A stretch of 64,000 nucleotides of DNA from Pseudomonas fortuita (GTDB taxonomy: Bacteria > Pseudomonadota > Gammaproteobacteria > Pseudomonadales > Pseudomonadaceae), in NCBI RefSeq assembly GCF_026898135.2, contig NZ_CP114035.2:5435501-5499500 (forward strand), in the 5' to 3' direction. Positions within the stretch are counted from its first letter, which is position 1, and each line of letters opens with the position of its first letter. Positions 1 to 9,070 of this stretch are shown here, in pieces. Below the pieces are notes generated by a model that had not been told where the DNA came from, made no database searches, and saw only the letters and a program-made list of their open reading frames with translations. Made by a program: the position numbers and the translations under genes.

Positions 1-98
1 ACAGGTTCTGTGCGTATGACAGGGTTTGTATTGTCCGGTATTCATTCCGGTGGCTCAAGCACACCGAAATCCCATAGCGAACGACGCGCGGCTTTGCC

Positions 99-104
99 TA
101 TAAT
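99..104 (+). promoter_or_regulatory. Probable -10 box of smpB
   Basis: A perfect TATAAT ends only 9 bases before the smpB ATG, and no Shine-Dalgarno sequence lies between them. If it is the working -10, the mRNA would be leaderless or nearly so. No good -35 box is visible at 16-18 bp. Confidence 0.4.
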
Positions 105-113
105 GCCGCCCCT

Positions 114-596
114 ATGGCTAAGCAAAAAAAACATCCGACCGGGACCATCGCGCAGAATAAAAAAGCGCGACACGATTACTTCATCGAACACAAGTTCGAG
201 GCCGGGCTGGTCCTGTCCGGCTGGGAAGTAAAAAGCCTGCGAGCTGGCAAGGCGCACCTCGTTGACAGTTACGTGCTGCTCAAGGACGGTGAGGCCTGGC
301 TGTTCGGCAGCCACATCACCCCGCTGACCACTGCCAGCACCCACGTCATCGCCGACCCCATCCGCACCCGCAAGCTGCTGCTGAACAAGCGTGAGCTCGA
401 GCGGCTGGAAGCGGCTGTAGCGCAAAAAGGCTACACCTGCGTGGCGTTGTCGCTGTACTGGAGCAAGCACCTGATCAAGTGCGAAATCGCACTGGGCAAG
501 GGCAAGAAGGAATTCGACAAGCGCGACACCGTGCGCGAACGCGATTCCAACCGCGAGCTGCAGCGGGTTGTGCGGAACAAGGGCAAGGAAGACTAA
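114..596 (+). CDS. smpB: SsrA-binding protein SmpB
   Basis: 160 aa, the usual SmpB length. SmpB is the tmRNA partner: it binds the tRNA-like domain of ssrA RNA and delivers it to stalled ribosomes for trans-translation. Visible family marks are the basic N-terminus, a segment of the type [19 protein letters not shown] near residues 31-50, and the basic C-terminal tail rich in KR and DR residues that enters the ribosomal mRNA channel. The start at ATG 114 gives the standard N-terminus MAKQKKHP. Its RNA partner ssrA lies about 8 kb downstream on the same strand. Core gene; no sign of transfer. Confidence 0.97.
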   Translation: MAKQKKHPTGTIAQNKKARHDYFIEHKFEAGLVLSGWEVKSLRAGKAHLVDSYVLLKDGEAWLFGSHITPLTTASTHVIADPIRTRKLLLNKRELERLEAAVAQKGYTCVALSLYWSKHLIKCEIALGKGKKEFDKRDTVRERDSNRELQRVVRNKGKED

Positions 597-613
597 TCGG
601 TCTTTAGCCTGTT

Positions 614-711
614 CCGGCCTCTTCGCGGGCACGCCCGCTCCCACACGGCCTTCACAGCCCTTGAAAGCTGTGAGGGTCCTGTGGGAGCGGGCTTGCCCCG
701 CGAAGAGGCCA
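614..711. repeat. Inverted pair of REP elements
   Basis: Two ~31-base copies of the Pseudomonas REP consensus (GGCCTCTTCGCGGG and its complement, including GTGGGAGCGGGC) face each other at 614-645 and 680-711. They form a long hairpin between the convergent smpB and lldR genes, where it may act as a bidirectional terminator. Confidence 0.85.
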
Positions 712-729
712 GCACTGCTTATACAAACC

Positions 730-1497
730 TCAGCGCCCGCTGCGCCGTTCCGCGCGCGCCACACGCTGCGCCTCTTCATGCGCTTCTTCCAGCACCTCCT
801 GCACATACAGAATGTGCCGGCTGGACACTTCCCGCGCATCTTCCGCCCTGCCCTCGACAATCGCCAGGTACAGCTCCCGGTGCTGACTGATCAGCATGTC
901 CCGGGTTTCGGTGCGCTGCTGATACATGCCGCCAATGTTGGTCACCACGTTGCGCTTGAGCAGGTCGAACAAGCCCCGAATGGTGTGCAGCAAGACCGCG
1001 TTATGGCTGGCCTCGGCAATCGCCAGGTGAAAGCGTGCATCCGCCGCGCCCTCCTCCGCCCGGGTCACTTCATCGACCCGGGTGTAGCAGTCTTGCAACG
1101 CATCGAAGGCCGCCTTCAAACGCGCCCGGTCCGGGTCGGTGGCGCGCTGGGCGGCGTAGTAGGCGCACGACGCCTCCAGGGTATGGCGAAATTCGAGCAG
1201 GTCGCGCTGCGCCTCGGCACTGTGCTCAAGCAACTGCAGCAGTGGGTCGCTGAAGGTAGAGCCCAGTGACTCGGCAACAAAATTGCCCCCGCCCTGGCGG
1301 CTGACCAGCAGCCCTTTGGCCACCAGCTTCTGGATCGCCTCACGCAGTGACGGGCGGGACACGCCGAACTGCTCGGCAAGGGCGCGTTCGGCCGGCAGCC
1401 GCTGCCCCGAGGTCAGCGTGCCTTCCAGAATCATCCCTTCCAACCGATCGACGATGTCGTCGGACAGGCGCCGTTGGCGGACCTGATCAAAAACCAT
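730..1497 (-). CDS. lldR: FadR/GntR-family lactate regulator LldR
   Basis: Transcription repressor for lactate use, about 255 aa from ATG 1497. That start is preferred over an upstream one because GGAGAG lies 6 bases before it. The N-terminus MVFDQVRQRRLSDDIVDRLE leads into a GntR winged helix (LPAERALAEQFGVSRPSLREA), followed by an all-helical FCD effector domain with acidic and His residues (RFHLAIAEASHN). It is divergent from lldP. A perfect FadR-type palindrome lies in front of lldP, so it probably represses lldPD-dld until lactate binds. It could instead be called PdhR-like, but the context makes LldR the best name. Confidence 0.9.
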   Translation of the reverse strand: MVFDQVRQRRLSDDIVDRLEGMILEGTLTSGQRLPAERALAEQFGVSRPSLREAIQKLVAKGLLVSRQGGGNFVAESLGSTFSDPLLQLLEHSAEAQRDLLEFRHTLEASCAYYAAQRATDPDRARLKAAFDALQDCYTRVDEVTRAEEGAADARFHLAIAEASHNAVLLHTIRGLFDLLKRNVVTNIGGMYQQRTETRDMLISQHRELYLAIVEGRAEDAREVSSRHILYVQEVLEEAHEEAQRVARAERRSGR

Positions 1498-1643
1498 CAC
1501 ATGCTCTCCACAAACCCCCGGCAAATTTCAGGGGCGCCTATTCTCGCCGATCCAGGCCGCGCAAACACCCATCAAGCCGCGATTTTGCCAGCGCATCAGG
1601 CGCCCGCTCATCGGCCCGCGACCAAAGTTTTGCACAGGACAAA

Positions 1644-1673
1644 TTGACACACCCACGACAGCGCTTTTAACCT
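1644..1673 (+). promoter_or_regulatory. Probable sigma70 promoter of the lactate operon
   Basis: A perfect TTGACA at 1644-1649 is followed after 17-18 bp by a weak -10 (TTAACC/TAACCT at 1667-1673). The LldR operator lies just downstream. Confidence 0.5.
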
Positions 1674-1690
1674 AGCGACCAGCCATTGTA

Positions 1691-1707
1691 AATTGGTCTT
1701 ACCAATT
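1691..1707. promoter_or_regulatory. LldR operator palindrome
   Basis: AATTGGTCTTACCAATT is a perfect 7+3+7 inverted repeat. It matches the TGGT-N3-ACCA core used by FadR-family lactate regulators. It sits about 15-35 bases downstream of the predicted -10, where a bound repressor would block initiation or clearance. Confidence 0.8.
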
Positions 1708-1751
1708 ATCCAATGCCAGTGCTGACCAACAACAATTAGGGGCCACCCCAT

Positions 1752-3422
1752 ATGCAAACCTGGCAACAACTCTATAGCCCGCTTGGTAGTCTTGGCCTGT
1801 CCGCACTGGCGGCAGTCATCCCTATCGTGTTCTTCTTCCTTGCCCTCGCCGTGTTCCGCCTGAAAGGCCACGTAGCGGGCAGCATCACCCTTGCCCTGTC
1901 GATCCTGGTGGCGATCTTCGCCTTCCAGATGCCTGTCGACATGGCCCTCGCCGCCGCGGGTTACGGCTTCCTCTACGGCCTCTGGCCGATTGCCTGGATC
2001 ATCGTTGCCGCGGTGTTCCTGTACAAACTCACGGTGAAGAGCGGCCAGTTCGAAGTGATCCGCAGCTCGGTGCTGTCGATTACCGACGACCAGCGCTTGC
2101 AAGTGCTGCTGATCGGCTTCTGCTTCGGTGCCTTCCTCGAAGGCGCGGCGGGCTTCGGCGCCCCTGTGGCAATCACTGCCGCACTGCTGGTGGGCCTGGG
2201 CTTCAACCCGTTGTACGCCGCCGGCCTGTGCCTGATCGCCAACACCGCCCCCGTGGCCTTCGGCGCCCTGGGCATCCCGATCATCGTGGCCGGCCAGGTC
2301 ACCGGCATCGACGCCTTCCACATCGGCGCCATGACTGGCCGCCAGCTGCCGCTGCTGTCGCTGTTCGTGCCGTTCTGGCTGGTGTTCATGATGGACGGCC
2401 TGCGTGGCGTGAAAGAAACCTGGCCTGCCGCCCTGGTCGCCGGCCTGAGCTTCGCCGTCACCCAGTACTTCACCTCGAACTTCATCGGCCCTGAACTGCC
2501 CGACATCACCTCGGCGCTGGCCAGCCTGATCTGCCTCACCCTGTTCCTGAAAGTCTGGCAGCCAAAGCGTTCGTTCAGCGAAGCCAAAGGCAGCGTCGGC
2601 GCAGCCGTTGTGCAGCCAAGCGGCAGCCAGCCTAGCCCTTACAGCTTTGGCGAAATCTTCAAGGCTTGGTCGCCGTTCCTGATCCTGACCGTACTGGTCA
2701 CCATCTGGACCCTGAAGCCGTTCAAGGCAGCGTTCGCCCCGGGCGGCGCGATGTACAACTTCGTCTTCAACTTCGCCATCCCGCACCTCGACCAGTTGGT
2801 GATCAAGACCGCACCGATCGTTGCCGCGCCCACTGCCATGCCAGCGGTGTTCAAGCTCGACCCGATCTCCGCCACCGGCACCGCGATCTTCCTCTCGGCG
2901 CTGATTTCCATGGCAGTGCTGAAGATAAACTTCAAAACTGGTCTGACCACTTTCAAAGAGACCTTCTGGGAGCTGCGCTGGCCTATCCTGTCGATCGGCA
3001 TGGTGCTGGCCTTCGCCTTCGTCACCAACTACTCGGGCATGTCCTCGACCATGGCCCTGGTACTGGCCGGCACCGGCGCCGCGTTCCCGTTCTTCTCGCC
3101 GTTCCTTGGCTGGCTGGGCGTGTTCCTGACCGGTTCGGACACCTCGTCCAACGCCCTGTTCAGCTCGCTGCAGGCCACCACCGCACACCAGATCGGCGTC
3201 AACGACACCTTGCTGGTAGCGGCCAACACCAGCGGCGGCGTGACCGGCAAGATGATCTCGCCGCAGTCCATTGCCGTGGCCTGCGCCGCCACCGGCCTGG
3301 TGGGCAAGGAATCCGACCTGTTCCGCTTCACCGTCAAGCACAGCCTGTTCTTTGCCACCATCGTGGGCCTGATCACCTTGGTGCAGGCTTACTGGCTGAC
3401 CGGCATGCTGGTTCATCACTAA
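1752..3422 (+). CDS. lldP: L-lactate permease LldP
   Basis: 556 aa, typical for the LctP family. It is an inner-membrane lactate:proton symporter with about a dozen hydrophobic segments along its length. Family marks include the loop [20 protein letters not shown] near residues 127-146 and the C-terminal stretch [17 protein letters not shown] followed by [17 protein letters not shown]. The start ATG follows TTAGGGG at a suitable distance. It is the first gene of the lldP-lldD-dld operon and lies behind the LldR operator. Confidence 0.95.
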   Translation: MQTWQQLYSPLGSLGLSALAAVIPIVFFFLALAVFRLKGHVAGSITLALSILVAIFAFQMPVDMALAAAGYGFLYGLWPIAWIIVAAVFLYKLTVKSGQFEVIRSSVLSITDDQRLQVLLIGFCFGAFLEGAAGFGAPVAITAALLVGLGFNPLYAAGLCLIANTAPVAFGALGIPIIVAGQVTGIDAFHIGAMTGRQLPLLSLFVPFWLVFMMDGLRGVKETWPAALVAGLSFAVTQYFTSNFIGPELPDITSALASLICLTLFLKVWQPKRSFSEAKGSVGAAVVQPSGSQPSPYSFGEIFKAWSPFLILTVLVTIWTLKPFKAAFAPGGAMYNFVFNFAIPHLDQLVIKTAPIVAAPTAMPAVFKLDPISATGTAIFLSALISMAVLKINFKTGLTTFKETFWELRWPILSIGMVLAFAFVTNYSGMSSTMALVLAGTGAAFPFFSPFLGWLGVFLTGSDTSSNALFSSLQATTAHQIGVNDTLLVAANTSGGVTGKMISPQSIAVACAATGLVGKESDLFRFTVKHSLFFATIVGLITLVQAYWLTGMLVHH

Positions 3423-3430
3423 AGTGAAAG

Positions 3431-3458
3431 GGGCCGGGCGCCATCGCGCGCCCGGCCC
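3431..3458 (+). terminator. GC-rich hairpin between lldP and lldD
   Basis: GGCCGGGCGC pairs with GCGCCCGGCC around a short loop. There is no T-run, so this is more likely an mRNA-stability or attenuation element than a terminator. Confidence 0.4.
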
Positions 3459-3485
3459 TCCCCACAAGCAACGCTGCGAGAATCC

Positions 3486-4631
3486 ATGATCATTTCTGCC
3501 TCTACCGACTATCGCGCCGCGGCCCAACGCAAGCTGCCTCCTTTCCTGTTCCACTACGCCGACGGCGGCGCCTACGCCGAGCACACCCTGCGCCACAACG
3601 TGTCGGACCTGGCCGGCATTGCCCTGCGCCAGCGCGTGCTGAACAACATGTCCGAGCTCAGCCTGGAAACCAAGCTGTTCGACGAAACCCTGAGCATGCC
3701 GGTGGCCCTGGCCCCGGTCGGCCTCACCGGCATGTACGCCCGCCGTGGCGAAGTGCAGGCGGCGCGTGCAGCGGCCGCCCACGGCATCCCGTTCACGATG
3801 TCTACCGTGTCGGTGTGCCCGATCGAAGAAGTGGCCCCGGCCATCGACCGGCCGATGTGGTTCCAGCTGTACGTGCTGAAGGACCGCGGCTTCATGCGCA
3901 ATGCCCTGGAGCGGGCCAAGGCCGCCGGGGTCAAAACCCTGGTGTTCACCGTCGACATGCCGGTACCCGGCGCCCGCTACCGCGATGCCCACTCGGGCAT
4001 GAGCGGCCGCAACGGCCCGCTGCGCCGCGTGCTGCAAGCCATGACCCACCCCGAGTGGGCGTGGGATGTTGGGGTGATGGGCCGCCCGCACGACCTGGGC
4101 AACATCTCCAAGTACCGCGGCAACCCCACCGGCCTGGCCGACTATATCGGCTGGCTGGGTAACAACTTCGACCCGTCCATCTCCTGGAAAGACCTGGAGT
4201 GGATCCGCGAGTACTGGGACGGCCCAATGATCATCAAGGGCATTCTGGATGCCGATGACGCCCGCGATGCGGTCAAGTTCGGCGCCGACGGCATTGTGGT
4301 GTCCAACCACGGCGGCCGCCAGCTCGATGGCGTGCTGTCCAGCGCCCGCGCCCTGCCGGCCATTGCCGACGCCGTCAAAGGCGACCTGAAGATTCTGGCC
4401 GACTCCGGCATCCGCAGTGGCCTCGACGTGGTGCGCATGATCGCCCTGGGCGCCGACACCGTACTGATCGGCCGCGCCTTCCTCTACGCCCTTGCCGTGC
4501 ATGGCCAGGCCGGGGTGAAGAACCTGCTTGAGCTGTTCGAGAAGGAAATGCGCGTGGCCATGGTGCTGACCGGCGCCAAGTCGATCAGCGAGATCACCCG
4601 TGACTCGCTGGTACGCGAACTGGGCGCCTGA
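3486..4631 (+). CDS. lldD: L-lactate dehydrogenase (FMN, quinone-linked) LldD
   Basis: 381 aa, the usual size. It oxidises L-lactate to pyruvate at the inner face of the membrane and passes electrons to quinone. It has the FMN alpha-hydroxyacid dehydrogenase barrel: N-terminal [13 protein letters not shown]-binding [12 protein letters not shown] near residue 75, and the active-site segment [11 protein letters not shown] near residues 273-283 with its catalytic His, then [13 protein letters not shown] and [10 protein letters not shown], which hold the FMN phosphate. It lies 63 bp after lldP and 75 bp before dld in one operon. No oddities. Confidence 0.96.
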   Translation: MIISASTDYRAAAQRKLPPFLFHYADGGAYAEHTLRHNVSDLAGIALRQRVLNNMSELSLETKLFDETLSMPVALAPVGLTGMYARRGEVQAARAAAAHGIPFTMSTVSVCPIEEVAPAIDRPMWFQLYVLKDRGFMRNALERAKAAGVKTLVFTVDMPVPGARYRDAHSGMSGRNGPLRRVLQAMTHPEWAWDVGVMGRPHDLGNISKYRGNPTGLADYIGWLGNNFDPSISWKDLEWIREYWDGPMIIKGILDADDARDAVKFGADGIVVSNHGGRQLDGVLSSARALPAIADAVKGDLKILADSGIRSGLDVVRMIALGADTVLIGRAFLYALAVHGQAGVKNLLELFEKEMRVAMVLTGAKSISEITRDSLVRELGA

Positions 4632-4706
4632 CCGCCTGCAAGAAACACCGCCTGATTGACCCGGGGCATGTGGCGCACAGACGCCACAGCCCCGCGAGGA
4701 GACTGT

Positions 4707-7517
4707 ATGAGCTTGCCCGCCGCGTTCCTGCGTGATGCCGAGCGCCTGATACCCGCCGAACGCCGCTTCGACGACCCCACCTCCACCCTAGCCTTTGGCA
4801 CCGACGCCAGCTTCTACCGGCTGATCCCAAAGCTGGTGGTGCGCGTCGAGTCCGAGGACGAAGTGGTCGGCCTGATCAAACTGGCCCAGCGCGAGCGGGT
4901 GCCGGTCACCTTCCGCGCAGCCGGCACCAGCCTGTCTGGCCAGGCCATCACCGACTCGGTGCTGATTGTGCTCGGCGATAACTGGAACGGCCGCGAAATC
5001 CGTGGCCAGGGCGAGCAGATCCGCCTGCAACCCGGCGTGATCGGCGCCCAGGCCAACGCCTGGCTGGCCCCCTTCGGGCGCAAGATCGGCCCCGACCCGG
5101 CCTCGATCAACGCCTGCAAAATTGGCGGCATCGTTGCCAACAACGCCAGCGGCATGTGCTGCGGCACCGCGCAGAACACCTACCACACCCTGGCCGGCCT
5201 GCGCCTGGTGCTGGCCGACGGCACCCGCCTGGACAGCGAAGACCCAGCCAGCGTCGCCGCCTTTGAAAAAAGCCACGCCGCGTTGCTGGAATCGCTGGCC
5301 CGCCTGGCCCGCGAGACCCGCGCCAACACCGCGCTGGCCGAGCGCATCCGGCACAAATACCGGCTGAAGAACACCACCGGCCTGTCGCTGAACGCACTGG
5401 TGGACTACGACCAGCCGCTGGACATCCTGCAGCACCTGCTGGTGGGTTCCGAAGGCACGCTGGGCTTCATCAGCGCCGTCACCTACAACACCGTGCCCGA
5501 CCACCCGCACAAGGCCAGCGCCCTGCTGGTGTTCCCCAGCGTCGAAAGCTGCTGCCGCGCGGTACCCGTGCTAAAGCAGCAGCCGGTCTCGGCCGTGGAA
5601 CTGCTCGACCGCCGCAGCCTGCGCTCGGTGCAGAACATGCCCGGCATGCCGCTGTGGGTAAAAGGCCTGTCGGACAACGCCTGCGCCCTGCTGATCGAGT
5701 CCCGCGCCGCCAGCCAGAGCCTGCTGCACGAGCAATTGCACCAGGTAATGGCCTCGATCGCCGACTTCCCGCTGGAACAGCAAGTGGACTTCAGCGAAGA
5801 CCCGGCCGTGTACAACCAGCTGTGGAAAATCCGCAAGGACACCTTCCCCGCCGTCGGCGCCGTGCGCCAGACCGGCACCACGGTGATCATCGAAGACGTG
5901 ACCTTCCCCGTCGAGCAACTGGCCGAAGGCGTCAACCGCCTGATCCTGCTGTTCGACAAGCACCGCTATGACGAAGCGATCATTTTTGGCCACGCGCTGG
6001 AAGGCAACCTGCACTTCGTCTTCACCCAAGGCTTCAACAGCGCCGAGGAAGTCGCCCGTTACCAGGCCTTCATGGACGACGTGGCGCACCTGGTGGCCGT
6101 GGAGTTTGGCGGTTCACTAAAAGCCGAGCACGGCACCGGCCGCAACATGGCACCGTTCGTGGAACTGGAGTGGGGCCATGACGCCTACCAGCTGATGTGG
6201 AAGCTCAAGCGCCTGCTCGACCCCAACGGCATCCTCAACCCCGACGTGGTGCTGAGCATCGATCCGGACATCCACCTGAAAAACCTCAAGCCGCTGCCTG
6301 CCGCCGACGAAATCGTCGACAAGTGCATCGAATGCGGCTTCTGCGAACCGGTGTGCCCGTCCAAGGGGCTTACCCTCAGCCCACGCCAGCGCATCGTCAT
6401 GTGGCGTGACATCCAGGCCAAGCAACGCGCCGGCATCGACACCCGCGAACTGATGCAGACCTACCAGTACCAAGGCATCGACACCTGCGCCGCCACCGGC
6501 CTGTGCGCCCAGCGCTGCCCGGTCGGTATCAACACCGGCGAGCTGGTGAAAAAACTGCGCAGCCAGGCCGCCGAGCACAACAAGACCGCCGACTGGCTGG
6601 CCGAGCACTTCCACACCGCATTGGGTGGCGCCCGCCTTACCCTCACAGCCGCCAACACTGCACGCAAGCTGCTCGGCGCCCCGCGCCTGGGCCGCCTTAG
6701 CGCCTCGCTGAGCAAAGCCAGCAAAGGCCGCCTGCCCCAGTGGACCCCGGCCATGCCACAACCCCTGCGCCCGATCAGCTTCGGCCCGGCCAGCAACGAC
6801 GCCCGCCCCCGCGTGGTGTACCTGGCCGCCTGCGTGTCACGGGTGATGGGCCCGGCCTATGCCGACCGCGAGCAAAGCTCGCTGCTGGACAAAACCCGCG
6901 CCCTGCTGGAAAAGGCCGGTTACCAGGTGGTGTTCCCCGACAACGCCGACAGCCTGTGCTGCGGCCAGCCCTTCGCCTCCAAGGGTTACCCCGAGCAGGC
7001 CGAGCACAAGCGCCAGGAGCTGATCACCGCCCTGCTGCACGCCAGCCGCGGCGGCCTTGACCCGATCTACTGCGACACAAGCCCCTGCACCTTGCGCCTG
7101 GTGCAAGACCTGGGCGAAACCCGGCTGGACCTGTACGACCCGGTGCGCTTCATCCGCACCCACCTGCTCGACCGCCTGGAGTTCACCCCCCAGGACGAGC
7201 CGGTAGCCGTGCACGTGACCTGCAGCACCCAACACCTGGGCGAAAGCCAGGCCTTGATCGACCTGGCGCGGCGCTGCAGCAAACAGGTGGTAATCCCCGA
7301 AGGCATCCATTGCTGCGGGTTTGCCGGTGACAAAGGCTTCACCACCCCCGAGCTCAACGCCCACTCGCTGCGCAGCCTGAAGGATGCGGTGCAGTATTGC
7401 AGCGAAGGCATCTCCACCAGCCGCACCTGCGAAATAGGCCTGTCGAGCCACAGCGGCATCGACTACCACGGCCTGGTCTACCTGGTAGACCGTGTTACCC
7501 GGCCACGCAGCATCTAA
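4707..7517 (+). CDS. dld: FAD/4Fe-4S D-lactate dehydrogenase (respiratory)
   Basis: 936 aa from ATG 4707; GCGAGGAG lies just before this start, and an upstream in-frame ATG lacks a site. The order is an FAD-binding PCMH domain (about 40-270, with AAGTSLSGQAITDSVL), an FAD-linked oxidase C-terminal domain (to about 520), two 4Fe-4S motifs (CIECGFCEPVCPS and CAATGLCAQRCPV), then two CCG heterodisulfide-reductase-type motifs (SLCCGQPF, HCCGFAG). This is the large NAD-independent D-lactate dehydrogenase that completes lldP-lldD-dld in pseudomonads. It probably feeds electrons from D-lactate to the quinone pool. Another glycolate-type oxidase activity cannot be excluded from sequence alone. Confidence 0.9.
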   Translation: MSLPAAFLRDAERLIPAERRFDDPTSTLAFGTDASFYRLIPKLVVRVESEDEVVGLIKLAQRERVPVTFRAAGTSLSGQAITDSVLIVLGDNWNGREIRGQGEQIRLQPGVIGAQANAWLAPFGRKIGPDPASINACKIGGIVANNASGMCCGTAQNTYHTLAGLRLVLADGTRLDSEDPASVAAFEKSHAALLESLARLARETRANTALAERIRHKYRLKNTTGLSLNALVDYDQPLDILQHLLVGSEGTLGFISAVTYNTVPDHPHKASALLVFPSVESCCRAVPVLKQQPVSAVELLDRRSLRSVQNMPGMPLWVKGLSDNACALLIESRAASQSLLHEQLHQVMASIADFPLEQQVDFSEDPAVYNQLWKIRKDTFPAVGAVRQTGTTVIIEDVTFPVEQLAEGVNRLILLFDKHRYDEAIIFGHALEGNLHFVFTQGFNSAEEVARYQAFMDDVAHLVAVEFGGSLKAEHGTGRNMAPFVELEWGHDAYQLMWKLKRLLDPNGILNPDVVLSIDPDIHLKNLKPLPAADEIVDKCIECGFCEPVCPSKGLTLSPRQRIVMWRDIQAKQRAGIDTRELMQTYQYQGIDTCAATGLCAQRCPVGINTGELVKKLRSQAAEHNKTADWLAEHFHTALGGARLTLTAANTARKLLGAPRLGRLSASLSKASKGRLPQWTPAMPQPLRPISFGPASNDARPRVVYLAACVSRVMGPAYADREQSSLLDKTRALLEKAGYQVVFPDNADSLCCGQPFASKGYPEQAEHKRQELITALLHASRGGLDPIYCDTSPCTLRLVQDLGETRLDLYDPVRFIRTHLLDRLEFTPQDEPVAVHVTCSTQHLGESQALIDLARRCSKQVVIPEGIHCCGFAGDKGFTTPELNAHSLRSLKDAVQYCSEGISTSRTCEIGLSSHSGIDYHGLVYLVDRVTRPRSI

Positions 7518-7536
7518 AGGCAGACACCTTCACCCT

Positions 7537-7653
7537 TGTGGGAGCGGCCTTGTGTCGCGATCGGGCCGCAAAGCGGCCCCAGGTTCTCAGCAGCGCTGCA
7601 TAGATCCCCGGGGCTGCTCTGCAGCCCTTTCGCGACACAAGGCCGCTCCCACA
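7537..7653. repeat. Inverted REP-like pair
   Basis: TGTGGGAGCGGCCTTGTGTC at 7537 and its complement ending at 7653 face each other, with an inner GGGCCGCAAAGCGGCCC hairpin. They follow dld directly and may end its transcript. Confidence 0.8.
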
Positions 7654-7686
7654 GGTACAGCGCATACCCGAGCCAAGCACGATCCC

Positions 7687-7729
7687 TGTGGGAGCGGCTT
7701 CAGCCGCGAACACCGGCAAAGCCGGTGCC
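7687..7729. repeat. Single REP element with hairpin tail
   Basis: TGTGGGAGCGGCTTCAGCCG is followed by the CACCGGCAAAGCCGGTG hairpin. The tail is repeated almost exactly at 7969-7990. Confidence 0.75.
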
Positions 7730-7851
7730 ATCCCCCACCCCAACATCGCCCCGCCACCATCCCGACAAACCAATCCCTACACCCCCCTAAAGCCCCCGCT
7801 ATAGCCTATCCCCGAGCCAACCAAGATCCATGTGTGGGCTCGCCCCGGGTA

Positions 7852-7898
7852 CAAACCGGAGACATCATTTACATTTCAAACCGGGGACATGGTTTACA
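7852..7898. repeat. Tandem pair of 22-bp repeats interrupting a REP
   Basis: CAAACCGG(A/G)GACAT occurs at 7852 and 7877, with both copies running on to TTTACA (22 bases each, 25-bp period). The pair splits what looks like a REP element (GTGTGGGCTCGCCCCG). It resembles the subterminal repeats of some insertion sequences, but no transposase is present. Confidence 0.5.
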
Positions 7899-7946
7899 AG
7901 CTAAAGGCACCTGGCACAGCGTATCCCCCGGCCCAAGCACGATCCA

Positions 7947-7990
7947 TGTGGGAGCGGGCTCGCCCCGCGAACACCGGCAAAGCCGGTGCC
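7947..7990. repeat. REP element
   Basis: TGTGGGAGCGGGCTCGCCCC is followed by the same CACCGGCAAAGCCGGTG tail as the copy at 7687. Together with the other entries this accounts for most of the gene-free stretch 7518-8096. Confidence 0.8.
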
Positions 7991-8096
7991 ATCCCACATT
8001 TCAATATCGCCCCGCCACCATCCCGATTGAACCCCCGCCAATCCCCCACAGTCCACCCTACAGGCCCACCTTCCAGAGGCCCCAGAGGAGACACCC

Positions 8097-8387
8097 ATGA
8101 AAGGTACCGCGCTTTCGGCCCTGTTCGCGGCCGCCACCCTGCTGGCTTCGCCGGTGTTCGCCGCCGATGACCTCTGCAACACCAACCTGCAAAAGATCGA
8201 CGACAGCATGGCCACCGCCGGCGCCACCTCCGAAGGCCTGGACAAGGCCCTTACCGAGCAGGTGGACAAAGCCAAAGCCGCCCAGGCCTCGGGCGACACC
8301 AAGGAATGCATCGCCATCACCAGCAAAGTGCTGGAGCGCCTGGAAAAAACCGAGAAAGGCAGCGGCTCCGGCAGCGGCGGCGCGTGA
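8097..8387 (+). CDS. Small exported protein of unknown function
   Basis: 96 aa. A clear Sec signal peptide (MKGTALSALFAAATLLASPVFA, cut after VFA about residue 22) is followed by a ~70-aa mature part rich in Ala, Lys, Asp and Glu. Two cysteines, in DLCNT and KECIA, could form a disulfide in the periplasm. The tail is Gly/Ser-rich. GAGGAG lies 7 bases before the ATG. It sits alone between the REP cluster and ssrA. I do not recognise a family; a short helical periplasmic protein is all that can be supported. Confidence 0.8.
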   Translation: MKGTALSALFAAATLLASPVFAADDLCNTNLQKIDDSMATAGATSEGLDKALTEQVDKAKAAQASGDTKECIAITSKVLERLEKTEKGSGSGSGGA

Positions 8388-8415
8388 GCCATGAAGCGGG
8401 CGACAGGACCGGCTG

Positions 8416-8444
8416 TCGACGTCGCCCGCGCAATGGCGTATACT
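8416..8444 (+). promoter_or_regulatory. Probable ssrA promoter
   Basis: TATACT at 8439-8444 has a partial -35 (TCGACG at 8416-8421) 17 bp upstream. Transcription would begin near 8451, leaving a ~36-nt leader for removal by RNase P. Confidence 0.5.
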
Positions 8445-8486
8445 CCATCCCACGTGCCGTAAGGTACGTTAGCGTAACGCTAGTGT

Positions 8487-8885
8487 GGGGCCGATTAGGA
8501 TTCGACGCCGGTAGCGAAACTCTAGGTGCATGCCGAGTTGGTAACAGAACTCGTAAATCCACTGTTGCAACTTTTATAGTTGCCAATGACGAAAACTACG
8601 GCGCGGAGTACAAGCTGGCTGCGTAAGCAGTCCTCTTGACCCGTTGCTTCTGGTAGCTTCGGCTCCAGCAATCACTAGGGGATGCCTGTAAACCCGAACT
8701 GATTGTCATACAGAACAGGATCGTCGCGTAGCACGTTGTGGGCGAAGTGACTAAAACTTACACAACTCATCCAAAGCACCCTGCCCGTCGGGCGGCTGCG
8801 GATTAAATCAGTAGACACGGCTACGCATGTAGTACCGACAGCGGAGTACTGGCGGACGGGGGTTCAAATCCCCCCGGCTCCACCA
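8487..8885 (+). ncRNA. ssrA: Transfer-messenger RNA (tmRNA)
   Basis: It begins with the conserved GGGGCCGATTAGGATTCGAC and ends with a T-loop and acceptor (GGTTCAAATC ... GGCTCCACCA), with CCA encoded. The tag reading frame lies at 8582-8626: a resume alanine codon, then NDENYGAEYKLAA and a TAA stop. Its length of about 399 nt fits Pseudomonas tmRNA. It works with SmpB in ribosome rescue. Its 3' end is the integration site of the island; the insertion preserves the gene's end. Confidence 0.97.
8863..8885 (+). other. attL: left attachment site (ssrA 3' end)
   Basis: The T-loop-to-CCA segment of ssrA (TTCAAAT ... CCCCGGCTCCACCA) recurs with 3 substitutions and one missing base at 61971-61992. 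The integrase gene begins about 185 bp further on. Confidence 0.7.
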
Positions 8886-8896
8886 AATAACCATCT

Positions 8897-8922
8897 AAAG
8901 ACGTCCACGGACGTCTTTTTTT
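8897..8922 (+). terminator. Rho-independent terminator of ssrA
   Basis: AAAGACGTC - CACG - GACGTCTTT is a perfect 9-bp stem followed by a T-run to 8922. Confidence 0.9.
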
Positions 8923-8998
8923 GTGCCTTAAACCCAGTAAATACTGGGCTTTCAGCGCCATCAGGATCCGATAGCGTCCAGAAGGATCCACGAAATCC

Positions 8999-9068
8999 AG
9001 TATTCCAAGTGGTATTCCAAGCCATCTACTGGTAATTTTTGGAATACCGAAACCGCTCTTGGAATACC
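8999..9068. promoter_or_regulatory. Cluster of four TATTCCAA sites before int
   Basis: Two direct copies of (G)GTATTCCAA lie 12 bp apart at 8999-9020, and two inverted copies TTGGAATACC lie at 9039-9048 and 9059-9068. The last one ends 2 bases before the int ATG. The direct pair has a twin at 61897-61917 at the other end of the island. They are likely arm-type integrase sites that also cover the int promoter. Confidence 0.65.
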
Positions 9069-9070
9069 GC

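Noticed and set aside
1608..4502. 964-codon open frame on the minus strand across lldP and lldD
   Set aside because: It is antisense to two clear genes, rich in Gly/His/Gln/Ala runs as expected from GC-skewed codon mirrors, and has no family features.
8306..8626. Open frame running into ssrA
   Set aside because: Its end is only the tmRNA tag frame; the rest crosses the structured RNA and the small secreted protein gene.
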